This document shows positions 26,601-40,800 of a stretch of 64,000 bases of DNA, piece after piece; within the stretch, counting starts at the first letter, position 1, and each line of letters starts with the position of its first letter. Origin of the DNA: Erinaceus europaeus. Taxonomy: Eukaryota > Chordata > Mammalia > Eulipotyphla > Erinaceidae. Position numbers and translations under genes: made by a program. Under the pieces are notes generated by a model, which saw nothing but the letters and a program-made list of their open reading frames with translations, was not told the origin of the DNA and ran no database searches. Location of the stretch: contig NC_080181.1 in NCBI RefSeq assembly GCF_950295315.1, positions 36,423,375 to 36,487,374 of the forward strand. The letters run 5' to 3'.

Positions 26601-29600
26601 AGAATCGAGAAACAACACACACCTGGGCGCAATCAAGACAAACCAGTTGCACCTTTGTGCGAATCTTCAAAAAAAAAAAACCTAGACACAATCAAGACAA
26701 ACCACTTGCACCTGTGTGTGAAACTACAAAAAAAAAAAAAACCTAGGCGCAATCAACACAAACCACTTGCACCTGTGTACGAATCTTAAAAAAAAAAACT
26801 ATGCATAATCAAGACAAACCACTTGCACCTGTGTGTGAATCTAGAAAAAAAAACCTAGGCACAATCAAGACTAACCACTTGCACCTGTGTGTGAATCTTA
26901 GAAAAAACGATCCTAGGCGCCATCAAGACAAACCAATTGCACCTGTGTGAGAATCGAGAAACAACACACACCTGGGCGCAATCAAGGCAAACCAGTTGCA
27001 CCTTTGTGCGAATCTTCAAAAAAAAAACCTAGACACAATCAAGACAAACCACTTGCACCTGTGTGTGAAACTACAAAAAAAAAAAACCTAGGCGCAATCA
27101 ACACAAACCACTTGCACCTGTGTACGAATATTAAAAAAAAAAACCTGAGCATAATCAAGACAAACCACTTGCACCTGTGTGTGAATCTACAAAAAAAAAA
27201 AAACCAAGGCGGATTCAAGACAAACCACTTGCACCTGTGTGCGAATCTACAAAAAATAATATGCTAGGCTCAATCAAGACAAAACACTTGCACTTGTGTG
27301 CGAAACTATAAACAACACACACCTGGGGTCAATCATGACAAACCACTTGCACCTATGTGGGAATCTGAAAACAACACACACCTGGGCACATTCAAGTGAA
27401 ACCACTTGCAACTGTGTGCAAATCTAAAAACAACACACACCTGGGTGGAATCAAAATCAACCAATTGCACCTGTGTGTGAATCTACAAAAAACGAAAACC
27501 TATGCGCAATCAAGAAAAACCACGTGCACCTGTGAGCGAATATTCAAAAAAAAATAGGCTCAATCAAGAGAAACCACTTGCACCTTTGTGCGAATCAAAA
27601 AAAACAACAATCCTAGGCCCCATAAAGACAAACCACTTGCACCTGTGTGCGAATCTTCAAAAAAAAATTATGCATAATCAAGAAAAACCACTGCCACCTG
27701 TGTGTGAATCTACAAAAAAAAAAAAACCTAGGCGCCATCAAGACAAACCACTTGCACCTGTGTGCGAATCTCCAAAAAAAAAAAACTAAGCGCAATCAAG
27801 ACAAACCACTTACACCTGTGTGCGAATCTTCAAAATAAAAACATAGGCACAATCAAGAAAAACCACTTGCACTTGTGTGCGAATCTACAACAAAAAAAAC
27901 CAAGGCGTAATCAAGAGAAACCAATTTCACCTGTGTGCGAATCTACAAACAACACACACCTGGGCGCAATCAAGACAAACCACTTGCACCTGTGTGCAAA
28001 TCTAAAAAAAAAATCCTAGGCACAATCAAGACAAACCATTTGCACCTGTGTGCGAAGCTTCAAAAAAAATAGGCACAATCAAGACAAACCACTTGCACCT
28101 GTGTGCGAATCTAAAAAAAAATGCTAGGCGCAATAAACACAAACCATTTGCTCCTGTGTGTGAATCTACAAAAAAAAAACCTAGGCGTATTCAAGACAAA
28201 CCACTTGCACCTGTGTACGAATCTTCAAAAAAAAAACTATGCAAAATCAAGACAAACCACATGCACCTGTGTGTGAATCTACAAAAAAAAAAACCTAGGG
28301 GCAATCAAGACAAACCACTTGCACCTGTGTGCAAATCTAAAAAAAAAAAAAACCAAGGCGCAATCAAGACAAACCACTTGCACCTGTGTGCGAATCTACA
28401 AAAAAAAAAAAAAATCCTAGGCACAATCAAGACAAACCACTTGCACCTGTGCATGAATCTACAAAAAAAACCTAGGCGCAATCAAGACAAACCACTTGCA
28501 CCTGTTTGCGAAGCTACAAAAAATAAAATCCTAGGCGCAATCAATTCAAACCACTTGCACCTGTGTGCGAATCTAAAAAAAAAAAAATACTAGGCGCAAT
28601 CAAGAAAAACCACTTGCACCTGTTTGCGAAGCTTCAAAAAAAATAGGCACAATCAAGACAAACCACTTGCACCTGTGTGCGAATCTCAAAAAAAAGCTAG
28701 TCGCAATAAAGACAAACCACTTGCACCTGTGTGAATCTACAAAAAAAACCTAGGCGCAATCAAGACAAACCACTTGCACCTGTGTGCGAATCTTCAAAAA
28801 AAAAAAAACCTAGGCACAATCAAGAGAAACCACTTGCACCTGTGTGTGAATCTACAAAAAAAAAAACCCAGGCGCAATCAAGACAAACCACTTGCACCTG
28901 TGTGCGAATCTTAAAAAAAAACAATCCTAGGCGCCATCAAGACAAACCAATTGCACCTGTGTGCGAATCTCCAAAAAAAACTAAGCGCAATCAAGACAAA
29001 CCACTTGCACCTGTGTGCGAATCTTCAAAAAAAAAAACATAGGCACAATCAAGAAAATCCACTTGAACCTGTGTGCGAATCTACAACAAAAAAAACCAAG
29101 GCGTAATCAAGAGAAACCAATTTCACCTGTGTGCGAATCTACAAACAGCACACACCTGGGCACAATCAAGACAAACCACTTGCACCTGTGTGCGAATCTA
29201 AAAAAAAAAAAAAAAAAACCAAGGCGCAATCAAGACAAACCACTTGCACCTGTGTGCAAATCTAAAAAAAAAAACACCTAGGCGCAATCAAGACAAAATA
29301 CTTTCACCTGTGTGCGAATATACAAAAAAAAAATCCTAGGCACAATCAAGACAAATCACTTGCACCTGTTTTTGAATCTAGAAAAAAAATCAGGGCGCAA
29401 TCAAGACATACCACTTGAACCTGTGTGCGAATCTACAAAAAATAAAATCCTAGGCGCAATCAATTCAAACCACTTGCACCTGTGTGCGAAACTATAAACA
29501 ACACACACCTAGGGGCAATCATGACAAATGACTTGCACCTGTGTGGGAATCTGAAAACAACACACACCTTGGCACATTCAAGTGAAACCACTTGCAACTG

Positions 29601-32600
29601 TGTGCAAATCTAAAAACAACACACACGTGGGCGGAATCAAGATCAACCAATTGCACCTGTGTGTGAATCTTCAAAAAACAAAAATCTAGGCGCAATCAAG
29701 ACCAACCACTTGCACCTGTGTGTGAAGCTTCAAAAAAAATAGGCACAATCAAGACAAACCACTTCTCCTGTGTGCGAATCTAAAAAAAAAATGCTAGGTG
29801 CAATAAAGACAAACCACTTGCACCTGTGTGTGAATATACAAAAAAAAAACCTAGGCGCATTCAAGACAAACCACTTGCACCTGTGTACGAATCTTAAAAA
29901 AAAAAAACTATGCATAATCAAGACAAACCACTTGCACCTGTGTGTGAATCTAGAAAAAAAAAACCTAGGCACAATCAAGACTAACCACTTGCACCTGTGT
30001 GTGAATCTACAAAAAAAAAAACCTAGGCGAAATCAAGACAAACCACTTGCACCAGTGTGCGAATCTTAAAAAAAAACAATCCTAGGCGCCATCAAGACAA
30101 ACCAATTGCACCTGTGTGCGAATCGAGAAACAACACACACCTGGGCGCAATCAAGACAAACCACTTGCACCTTTGTGCGAATCTTCAAAAAAAAAGCCTA
30201 GGCACTATCAAGACAAACCACTTGCACCTGTGTGTGAATCTACAAAAAAAAAAAACCTAGGCGCATTCAAGACAAAGCACTTGCACCTGTGTACGAATCT
30301 TCAAAAAAAAAATATGCATAATCAAGACAAACCACTTGCACCTGTGTGTGAATCTACAAAAAAAAAACCTAGGCACAATCAAGACAAACCACTTGCACCT
30401 GTGTGTGAATCTACAAAAAAGAAAACCTAGGCGCAATCAAGACAAACCACTAGCACCTGTGTGCGAATCTACAAAAAAAAAACCTAGGCGTAATAAAGAC
30501 AAACCACTTGCACCTCTGTGTGTGAATCTACAAAAAAAAACCTAGGCGGATTCAAGACAAACCACTTGCACCTGTGTACGAATCTTCAAAAAAAAAAACT
30601 ATGCATAATCAAGACAAACCACATGCAACTGTGTGTGAATCAACAAAAAAAAACCTAGGCACATTCAAGACAAACCACTTGCACCTATGTGTGAATCTAC
30701 AAAAAAAAAAAAAAAAAACCAAGGCGCAATCAAGACAATCCACTTGAACCTGTGTGCGAATCTACAAAAAATAAAATGCTAGGCGCAATCAATTCAAACC
30801 ACTTGAACCTGTGTGCGAAACTATAAACAACACACACCTGGGATCAATCATGACAAACCCCTTGCATCTGTGTGGGAATCTGAAAACAACACACACCTGG
30901 GCACATTCAAGTGAAACCACTTGCAACTGTGTGCAAATCTAAAAACAACACACACCTGGGCGGAATCAAGATCAACCAATGGCACCTGTGTGTGAATCTG
31001 CAAAAAACAAAAAACTATGTGCAATCAAGACAAACCAAGTGCACCTGTGAGCGAATATTCAAAAAAAAATAGGCGCAATCAAGTGAAACCACTTGCACCT
31101 GTGTGCGAATCAAAAAAAAAAACAATCCTAGGGCCCATCAAGACAAACCAATTGCACCTGTGTGCGAATCGAGAAACAACACACACCTGGGCGCAATCAA
31201 GACAAACCACATGCACCTGTGTGCGAATCTTCAAAAAAAAAAATTATGCGTAATCAAGACAAACCACTGCCACCTGTGTGTGAATCTACAAAAAAAAAAA
31301 CCTAGTCGCAATCAAGACAAACCACTTGCACCTGTGTGCGAATCTCCAAAAAAAAAAAAAACTAAGCGCAATCAAGACAAACCACTTGCACCTGTGTGCG
31401 AATCATCTAAATAAAAACATAGGCACAATCAAGAAAAACTACTTGCACTTGTGTGCGAATCTACAAAAAAAAAAAAACCAAAGCGTAATCAAGAGAAACC
31501 AATTTCACCTGTGTGCGAATCTACAAACAACACACACCTGGGCGCAATCAAGACAAACCACTTGCACCTGTGTGAATCTAAAAAAAAAAAAATCCTAGGC
31601 GCAATCAAGAGAAACCACTTGCACCTGTGTACAAATCTTCCAAAAAAAAAAAAAAAAAAAACCCTAGGGGCAATCAAGACAAACCACTTGCACCTCTGTG
31701 CAAATCTAAAAAAAAAAAACCTAGGTGCAATGAAGACAAACCACTTGCACCTGTGTGCGAATCTACAAAAAAAAAAATGCTAGGCGCAATCAATTCAAAC
31801 CACTTGCACCTGTGTGCGAAACTATAAACAACACACACCTGGGGTCAATCATGACAAACCACTTGCACCTGTGTGGGAATCTGAAAACAACACACACCTG
31901 GGCACATTCAAGTGAAACCACTTGCAACAGTGTGCAAATCTAAAAACTACACACACCTGGGCCGAATCAAGATCAACCAATTGCACCTGTGTGTGAATCT
32001 ACAAAAAACAAAAACATAGGTGCAATCAAGACAAACCACGTGCACCTGTGAGCGAATATTCAAAAAAAAATAGGCGCAATCAAGAGAAACCACTTGCACC
32101 TGTGTGCGAATCTTCAAAAAAAAAAACCTGAGCGTAATCAAGACAAACCACTTGCACCTGTGTGTGAATCTATAACAAAAAAACCCAAGGCGCAATCAAG
32201 AGAAACCAATTTCACCTGTGTGCGAATCTACAAACAACACACACCTCGGCGCAATCAAGACAAAACACTTGCACCTGTGTGCGAATCTAAAAAAAAAAAA
32301 AACCTAGGAACAATCAAGACAAACCACTTGCACCTGTGTGCGAATCTTCAAAAAAAAAAAACCTGAGCGTAATCAAGACAAACCACTGGCACCTGTGTGT
32401 GAATCTACAAAAAAAAAAAACCAAGGCGCAATCAAGACAAACCACTTGCACCTGTGTGTGAATCTACAACGAAAAAACCCAAGGCGAAATCAAGAGAAAC
32501 CAATTGCACCTGTGTGCTAATCTACAAACAACACAAACCATGGCAAAATCAAGACAAAGCAATTGCACCTGTGTGTGAATCTACAAAAAAAAAACCTAGG

Positions 32601-33222
32601 CGCAATCAAGACAAACCACAGGCACCTGTGTGCGAATCTCCAAAAAAAAAAAAAAAAAAACCAGGCGCAATCAAGACAAACCACTTGCACCTGTGTGCGA
32701 ATCAAAAAAAAAATGCTAGGCGCAATAAAGACAAAACACTTGCACCTGTGTGCTAATCTTCAAAAAAAAAAAAAATACTAGGCGCAATCAAGACAAACCA
32801 CTTACACCTGTTTGCGAATCTAAAAAAAAACAATCTTAGGCTCCAAAAAGACAAAAGCAATTGCACCTGTGTGCGAATCTAGAAACAACAAACACCTGGG
32901 CGCAATCAAGACAAACCCCTTGCACTTGTGTGCAAATATTCAAAAAAAAAAATTCTAGGGGCAATCAAGACAAACCACTTACACCTGTGTGTGAACCTAC
33001 AAAAAAAAACATAGGCACAAGCAAGACAAACCAATTGCACCTGTGTGAGAATCTAAAAAATAATGCTAGGCGCAATAAAGACAAACCACTTGCACCTGTG
33101 TGTGAATCTACAAAAAAAACCTAGGCGCAATCAAGACAAACCACTTGCACCTGTGTGCGAATCTACAAAAAAAAAATCCTAGGCACAATCAAGACAAACC
33201 ACTTGCACCTGTGTGCGAATCT
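23647..33222 (+). repeat. Domain II ~9.5-kb unit, copy 2 (9.58 kb, more complete)
   Basis: The left part, 23,647-29,071, matches 15,241-21,678. The middle, 29,072-31,184, has no counterpart in copy 1. The right part, 31,185-33,222, matches 21,674-23,648, with one extra monomer near 31,572-31,610. Rare shared variants such as gggtcaatcatgac, ctccaaaaagacaaaagc and aaaaactacacacacc support common descent of the paired parts. Confidence 0.82.
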
Positions 33223-33850
33223 ACAAAAAATAAAATCCTAGGCGCAATCAATTCAAACCACTTGCACCTGTGTGCGAAACTATAAACAACACACACCTAG
33301 GGGCAATCATGACAAACGACTTGCACCTGTGTGGTAATCTGAAAACAACACACACCTGGGCACATTCAAGTGAAACCACTTGCAACTGTGTGCAATTCTA
33401 AAAACAACACACACCTGGGCCGAATCAAGATCAACCAATTGCATCTGTGTGTGAATCTACAAAAACAAAAACCTAGGCGCAATCAAGACAAACCACTTGC
33501 ACCTGTGTGCGAAGCTTCAAAAAAAATAGGTACAATCAAGACAAACCACTTGCACCTGTGTGCGAATCTAAAAAAAAACATGCTAGGCGCAATCAAGACA
33601 CACCACTTGCACCTGTGTGCAAAGCTTAAAAAAAAATAGGCACAATGAAGAAAAACCACTTGCACCTGTGTGCGAATCTAAAAAAAAAAAAGCTAGGCGC
33701 AATAAAGACAAACCACTTGCACCTGTGTGTGAATCTACAAAAAAAAACCTAGGCGCAATCAAGACAAACCACTTGCACCTGTGTGCGAATCTTAAAAAAA
33801 AAAAAATCCTAGGCGCCATCAAGACAAACCAATTGCACCTGTGTGCGAAT
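33222..33850 (+). repeat. Domain II unit, partial third copy
   Basis: From about 33,235 the sequence resumes the order found at about 15,950-16,555 and 24,360-24,970: caattcaaacc, the actataaac module with the rare cctaggggcaatcatgac, aacgac and gtggtaatctg variants, then the cgaagcttc monomers and cgccatcaagac. It leaves this order near 33,850, where a ttctcgggg monomer of domain I type begins. About 0.7 kb of the unit start is missing. Confidence 0.7.
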
Positions 33851-36800
33851 CTTCAAAAAAAAATTCTCGGGGCAATCAAGACAAACCACTTACACCTGTG
33901 TGTGAATCTACAAAAAAAAAACATAGGCACAAGGAAGACAAACCACTTGCACCTGTGTGAGAATCTAAAAAAAAATCCTAGGCACAATAAAGACAAACCA
34001 CTTGCACCTGTGTGCGAATCTACAAAAAATAAAATCCTAGGCGCAATCAATTCAAACCACTTGCACCTGTGTGCGAATCTACAAAAAATAAAATGCTAGG
34101 CGCAATCAATTCAAACCACTTGCACCTGTGTGCGAATCTACAACAAAAAAAACTAAGGCATAATCAAGAGAAACCAATTGCACCTGTGTGCTAATCTACA
34201 AACAACACAAACCAGGGCGCAATCAAGACAAACCAATTGCACCTGTGTGTCAATCTACAAAAAAAAACCTAGGCACAATCAAGAAAAACCACTTGAACCT
34301 GTGTGCAAATCTTCAAAAAAAAAAACATAGGCACAATCAAGACAAACCACTTGAATCTGTGTCCGAATCTACAACAAAAAAAAAAACCAAGGCGCAATCT
34401 AGAGAAACCTATTTCACCTGTGTGCGAATCTACAAACAACACACACCTGGGCGCAATCAAGACAAACAACTTGCACCTGTGTGCGAATCTTCAAAAAAAA
34501 AAAAAACCTGAGCGTAATCAAGACAAACCACTTGCACCTGTGTGTGAATCTACAAAAAAAAAAAACCAAGGCGCCATCAAGACAAACCACTTGCACCTGT
34601 GTGCGAATCTTCAAAAAAAAAAATTAGGCACAATCAAGACAAACCACTTGTACCTGTGTGCGAATCTACAACAAAAAACAAACCAAGGCGCAATCAAGAG
34701 AAACCTATTTCACCTGTGTGCGAATCTAAAAACAACACACACCTGGGCGCATCAAGACAAAACACTTGCACCTGTGTGCGAATCTAAAAAAAAAAAAAAA
34801 CCTAGGCACAATCAAGACAAACCACTTGCACCTCTGTGCAAATCTTCAAAAAAAAAAAAAAACTCGGCACAATCAAGACAAACCAATTGTACCTGTGTAC
34901 GAATCTAGAAACAACAAACACCTGGGCGCAATCAAGACAAACCCCTTGCACTTCTATGCGAATCTTCAAAAAAAAAATTCTAGGGGCAATCAAGACAAAG
35001 CACTTACACCTGTGTGTGAACCTACAAAAAAAAAAAAAAACATAGGCACAAGCAAGCCAAACCACTTGCACAAGTGTGAGAATCTAAAAAAAAATATCCT
35101 ACGCGCAATCAAGACAAACCACTTGCACCTTGTGTGAATCTACAAAAAAAAAAAAAAAAACCTAGGCGCAATCAAGAAAAACCACTTGCACCTGTGTGCG
35201 AATCTTCAAAAAAAAACATAGGCACAATCAAGACAAACCACTTGAATGTGTGTGCGAATCTACAACAAAAAAAAAACCAAGGCGCAATCTAGAGAAACCA
35301 ATTTCACCTGTGTGCGAATCTACAAACAACACACACCTGGGCGCAATCAAGACAAAACACTTGCACCTGTGTTGGAATCTAAAAAAAAAAAAAAAAAACC
35401 TAGGCACAATCAACACAAACCACTTGCACCTGTGTGCGAATCTCCAGAATAAAAAAAAACTAGGTGCAATCAAGACAAACCACTTGCACATGTGTGCGAA
35501 TCTACAACAAAAAAAACCAAGGCGTAATCAAGAGAAACCAATTGCACTGTGTGCTAATCTACAAACAACACAAACCAGGCCGCAATCAAGACAAACAAAT
35601 TGCACCTGTGTGTCAATCTACAAAAAAAAACCTAGGAGCAATCAAGAAAAACCACTTGCACCTGTGTGCGAATCTTCAAAAAAAAAAAAACTCGGCACAG
35701 TCAAGACAAACCACTTACACCTGTGTGCGAATCTAAAAAAAAAAACAATCTTAGGTGCCATCAAGGCAAACCAATTGTACCTGTGTGCGAATCGAGAAAC
35801 AACAAACACCTGGGCGCAATCAAGACAAACCCCTTGCATCTCTGTGCGAATCTTCAAAAAAAAAAAATTCTAGGGGCAATCAAGACAAACCACTGACACC
35901 TGTGTGTGAACCTACAAAAAAAAAACATAGGCACAAGCAAGACAAACCACTTGCACAAGTGTGAGAATCTAAAAAAAAAAATCCTATGCGCAATCAAGAC
36001 AAACCACTTGCACCTGTGTGCGAAGTTTCAAAAAAAAAATAGGCACAATAAAGACAAACCACTTGCACCTGTGTGCGAATCTTCAAAAAAAAACCTGAGC
36101 GTAATCAAGACAAACCACTTGCACTTGTGTGTGAATCTACAAAAAAAAAAAACCAAGGCGCAATCAAGACAAACCACTTGCACCTGTGTGCGAATATTCA
36201 AAAAAAAAAATTAGGCACAATCAAGACAAACCACTTGTACCTGTGTGCGAATCTACAACAAAAAAAAAACCAAGGCGCAATCAAGAGAAACCTATTTCAC
36301 CTGTGTGCGAATCTAAAAACAACACACACCTGGGCGCAATCAAGACAAAACACTTGCACCTGTGTGCGAATCTAAAAAAAAAAAAAAAAAACCTAGGCAC
36401 AATCAAGACAAACCACTTGCACCTCTGTGCGAATCTTCAAAAAAAAAAAAAAACCTAGGGGAAATCAAGACAAACCACTTGCACCTGTGTGCGAATCTTA
36501 AAAAAAAACAATCCTAGGCGCCATCAAGACAAACCAATTGCACCTGTGTGCGAAGTGTCAAAAAAAAATAGGCACAATAAAGACAAACAACTTGCACCTG
36601 TGTGCGAATCTAAAAAAAAAATGCTAGGCGCAATCAAGAAAAACCACTTGCACCTGTGTGCGAATCTAAAAAAAAAATCCTAGGCGCCATCAAGACAAAC
36701 CAATTGCAGCTGTGTGGGAATCAAGAAACAACACACAACTGGGCGCAATCAAGATAAACCACTTTCACCTTTGTGCGAATCTTCAAAAAAAAAACCTAGG

Positions 36801-39800
36801 CACAATCAAGGCAAACCACTTGCACCTGTGTGTGAATCTACAAAAAAAAACCTAGGCGCAATCAAGACAAACCACTTGCACCTGTGTGCGAATCTACAAA
36901 AAATAAAATGCTAGGCGCAATCAATTCAAACCACTTGCACCTGTGTGCGAATCTACAACAAAAAAAACTAAGGCGTAATCAAGAGAAACCAATTGCACCT
37001 GTGTGCTAATCTACAAACAACACAAACCAGGGCGCAATCAAGACAAACCAATTGCACCTGTGTGTCAATCTACAAAAAAAAACCTAGGCACAATCAAGAA
37101 AAACCACTTGAACCTGTGTGCGAATCTTCAAAAAAAAAACATAGGCACAATCAAGACAAACCACTTGAATCTGTGTCCGAATCTACAACAAAAAAAAACC
37201 AAGGCGCAATCTAGAGAAACCTATTTCACCTGTGTGCGAATCTACAAACAACACACACCTGGGCGCAATCAAGACAAACAACTTGCACCTGTGTGCGAAT
37301 CTTCAAAAAAAAAAAAAAACCTGAGCGTAATCAAGACAAACCACTTGCACCTGTGTGTGAATCTACAAAAAAAAAAAACCAAGGCGCAATCAAGACAAAC
37401 CACTTGCACCTGTGTGCGAATCTTCAAAAAAAAAAATTAGGCACAATCAAGACAAACCACTTGTACCTGTGTGCGAATCTACAACAAAAAAAAAACCAAG
37501 GCGCAATCAAGAGAAACCTATTTCACCTGTGTGCGAATCTAAAAACAACACACACCTGGGCGCAATCAAGACAAAACACTTGCACCTGTGTGCGAATCTA
37601 AAAAAAAAAAAAAAAAACCTAGGCACAATCAAGACAAACCACTTGCACCTCTGTGCGAATTTTCAAAAAAAAAAAAAAAAACTCGGCACAATCAAGACAA
37701 ACCAATTGTACCTGTGTACGAATCTAGAAACAACAAACACCTGGGCGCAATCAAGACAAACCCCTTGCACTTCTATGCGAATCTTCAAAAAAAAATTCTA
37801 GGGGCAATCAAGACAAACCACTTACACCTGTGTGTGAACCTACAAAAAAAAAAACATAGGCACAAGCAAGACAAACCACTTGCACAAGTGTGAGAATCTA
37901 AAAAAAAAAATCCACGCGCAATCAAGACAAACCACTTGCACCTGTGTGCGAAGTTTCAAAAAAAAATAGGCACAATAAAGACAAACCACTTGCACCTGGG
38001 TGCGAATCTAAAAAAAAAATGCTAGGCGCAATCAAGAAAAACCACTTGCACCTGTGTGCGAATCTTCAAAAAAAAAACATAGGCAAAATCAAGACAAACC
38101 ACTTGAATCTGTGTGCGAATCTACAACAAAAAAAAAACCAAGGCGCAATCTAGAGAAACAAATTTCACCTGTGTGCGAATCTACAAACAACACACACCTG
38201 GGCGAAATCAATACAAAACACTTGCACCTGTGTGCGAATCTAAAAAAAAAAAAAAAAAAAACCTAGGCACAATCAAGACAAACCACTTGCACCTCTGTGC
38301 GAATCTAAAAAAAAATGCTAGGCGCAATCAAGACAAACCACTTGCACCTGTGTGCGAAGATTCAAAAAAAAATAGGCACAATCAAGACAAACCACTTGCA
38401 CCTGTGTGTGAATCTTAAAAAAAAAAATCCTAGGCGCCATCAAGACAAACCAATTGCAGCTGTGTGCGAATCGAGAAACAACACACAACTGGGCGCAATC
38501 AAGATGAACCACTTTCACCTTTGTGCGAATCTTCAAAAAAAAAACCTAGGCACAATCAAGGCAAACCACTTGCACCTGTGTGTGAATCTACAAAAAAAAA
38601 CCTAGGCGCAATCAAGACAAACCACTTGCACGTGTGTGCGAATCTACAAAAAATAAAATGCTAGGCGCAATCAATTCAAACCACTTGCACCTGTGTGCGA
38701 ATCTACAACAGAAAAAACTAAGGCGTAATCAAGAGAAACCAATTGCACCGGTGTGCTAATCTTAAAAAAAAAAAAAACCTGAGCGTAATCAAGACAAACC
38801 ACTTGCACCTATGTGTGAATCTACAAAAAAAAAAAAAAACCAAGGCGCAATCAAGACAAACCACTTGCACCTGTGTGCGAATCTTCAAAAAAAAATAATT
38901 AGGCACAATCAAGACAAACCACTTGTACCTGTGTGCGAATCTACAACAAAAAAAAAACCAAGGCGCAATCAAGAGAAACCTATTTCACCTGTGTGCGAAT
39001 CTAAAAACAACACACACCTGGGCGCAATCAAGACAAAACACTTGCACCTGTGTGCGAATCTAAAAAAAAAAAAAAACCTAGGCACAATCAAGACAAACCA
39101 CTTGCACCTCTGTGCGAATCTTCACAAAAAAAAACCTGAGCGTAATCAGGACAAACCACTTGCACCTGTGTGTGAATCTACAAAAAAAAAAACCAAGGCG
39201 CAATCAAGACAAACCACTTGCACCTGTGTGCTAATCTACAAAAAAAAAAAAAAACCAAGGCGCAATCAAGACAAACCACTTGCACCTGTGTACGAATCTA
39301 CAACAAAAAAACCAAGGCGTAATCAAGAGAAACCAATAGCACCTGTGTGCTAATCTACAAACAACACAAACCAGGGCGCAATCAAGACAAACCAATTGCA
39401 CCTGTGTGTGAATCTACAAAAAAAACCTAGGCGCAATCAAGAAAAACCACTTGCACCTGTGTGCGAATCTTCAAAAAAAAAAAAACCTAGGAGCAATCAA
39501 GAAAAACCATTTGCACCTGTGTGCGAATCTTCAAAAAAAAAAAAAAACTCGGCACAATCAAGACAAACCAATTGTACCTGTGTACGAATCTAGAAACAAC
39601 AAACACCTGTCGCAATCAAGACAAACCCCTTGCACTTCTATGCGAATCTTCAAAAAAAAAATTCTAGGGGCAATCATGACAAACCACTTACACCTGTGTG
39701 TGAACCTACAAAAAGAAAACATAGGCACAAGCAAGACAAACCACTTGCACAAGTGTGAGAATCTAAAAAAAAAATCCTACGCGCAATCAAGACAAACCAC

Positions 39801-40800
39801 TTGCACCTGTGTGTGAATCTACAAAAAAAAAACCTAGGCGTAATCAAGACAAACCACTTACACTTGTGTGCGAATCTAAAAAAAAACAATCTTAGGTGCC
39901 ATCAAGACAAACCAATTGTACCTGTGTGCGAATCTAGAAACAACAAACACCTGGGCGCAATCAAGGCAAACCCCTTGCACTTCTGTGCGAATCTTCAAAA
40001 AAAAAATTCTAGGGGCAATCAAGACAAACCACTTACAACTGTGTGTGAATCTACAAAAAAAAACATAGGCAAAAGCAAGACAAACCACTTGCACCTGTGT
40101 GTGAATCTACAAAAAAAAAAAACCTAGGCGCAATCAAGACAAACCACTTGCACCTGTGTGCGAATCTACAAAAGAAAAATCTAGGTGCAATCAAGACAAA
40201 CCACTTGCACCTGTGTGCGAATCTCCAAAGAAAAAAAAAAAAAAACTAGGGGTAATCAAGACAAACCACTTGCACCTGTGTGCGAATCTACAAAAACAAA
40301 AAAACTAGCCGCAATCAAGACAAACCACTTGCACCTGTGTGCGAAACTTCAAAATAAAAACATAAGGCACAATCAACAAAAACCACTTGCACCTGTGTGC
40401 GAATCTAAAACAAAAAAACCAAGGCGTAATCAAGACAAACCAATTGCACCTGTGTGTGAATCTACAAAAAAAAAACCTAGGCGAAATCAAGACAAACCAC
40501 TTGCACCTGTGTGCGAATCTAAAAAAAAAATGCTAGAAGCAATAAAGACAAACCACTTGCACCTGTGTGTGAATCTACCAAAAAAAACCTAGGCGCAATC
40601 AAGACAAACCACTTGCACCTGTGTGCGAATCTAAAAAAAAAAAAATCCTAGGCGCCATCAAGACAAACCAATTGCACCTGTGTGCGAATCGAGAAACAAC
40701 ACACACTTGGGCGCAATCAAGACAAACCACTTGCACCTTTATGCGAATCTTCAAAAAAAAAAAAACCTAGGCGCAATCAAGACAAACCACTTGCACCTGT
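33850..40800 (+). repeat. Array domain III: return of domain I-type repeats
   Basis: The ctaaggc(g/a)taatcaagag marker recurs at 34,153, 36,968 and 38,718 (steps of about 2.8 and 1.75 kb), with the domain I order between: gtgtcaatctac, gtccgaatctac, cctgagcg, ttaggcac and ctcggcac monomers, then the acaagtgtgag block. From about 39.1 kb it matches 11.6-13.6 kb, sharing ttcacaaaaaa, aaccaatagcacc, tctacaaaagaaaaatct (40,168 and 13,243) and cataaggcacaatcaac. No actataaac module is present. Confidence 0.75.

Larger units (their letters stand above)
15991..33480 (+). repeat. Twelve 'actataaac' four-monomer modules in domain II
   Basis: A recurrent ~200-bp module lacks long A-tracts. It reads gaaactataaacaacacac, cctggggncaatcatgac, gggaatctgaaaacaac, gggcacattcaagtgaaacc, caactgtgtgcaaatct, then a gaatcaagatcaacc monomer. 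Module starts: 15,991; 17,439; 18,428; 19,894; 22,240; 24,401; 25,843; 27,302; 29,488; 30,817; 31,818; 33,276. Steps of about 1.0, 1.33, 1.45 and 2.2-2.35 kb suggest a basic ~1.45-kb (about 25-monomer) sub-unit changed by local gains and losses. A thirteenth copy sits alone near 57.36 kb. Confidence 0.85.
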
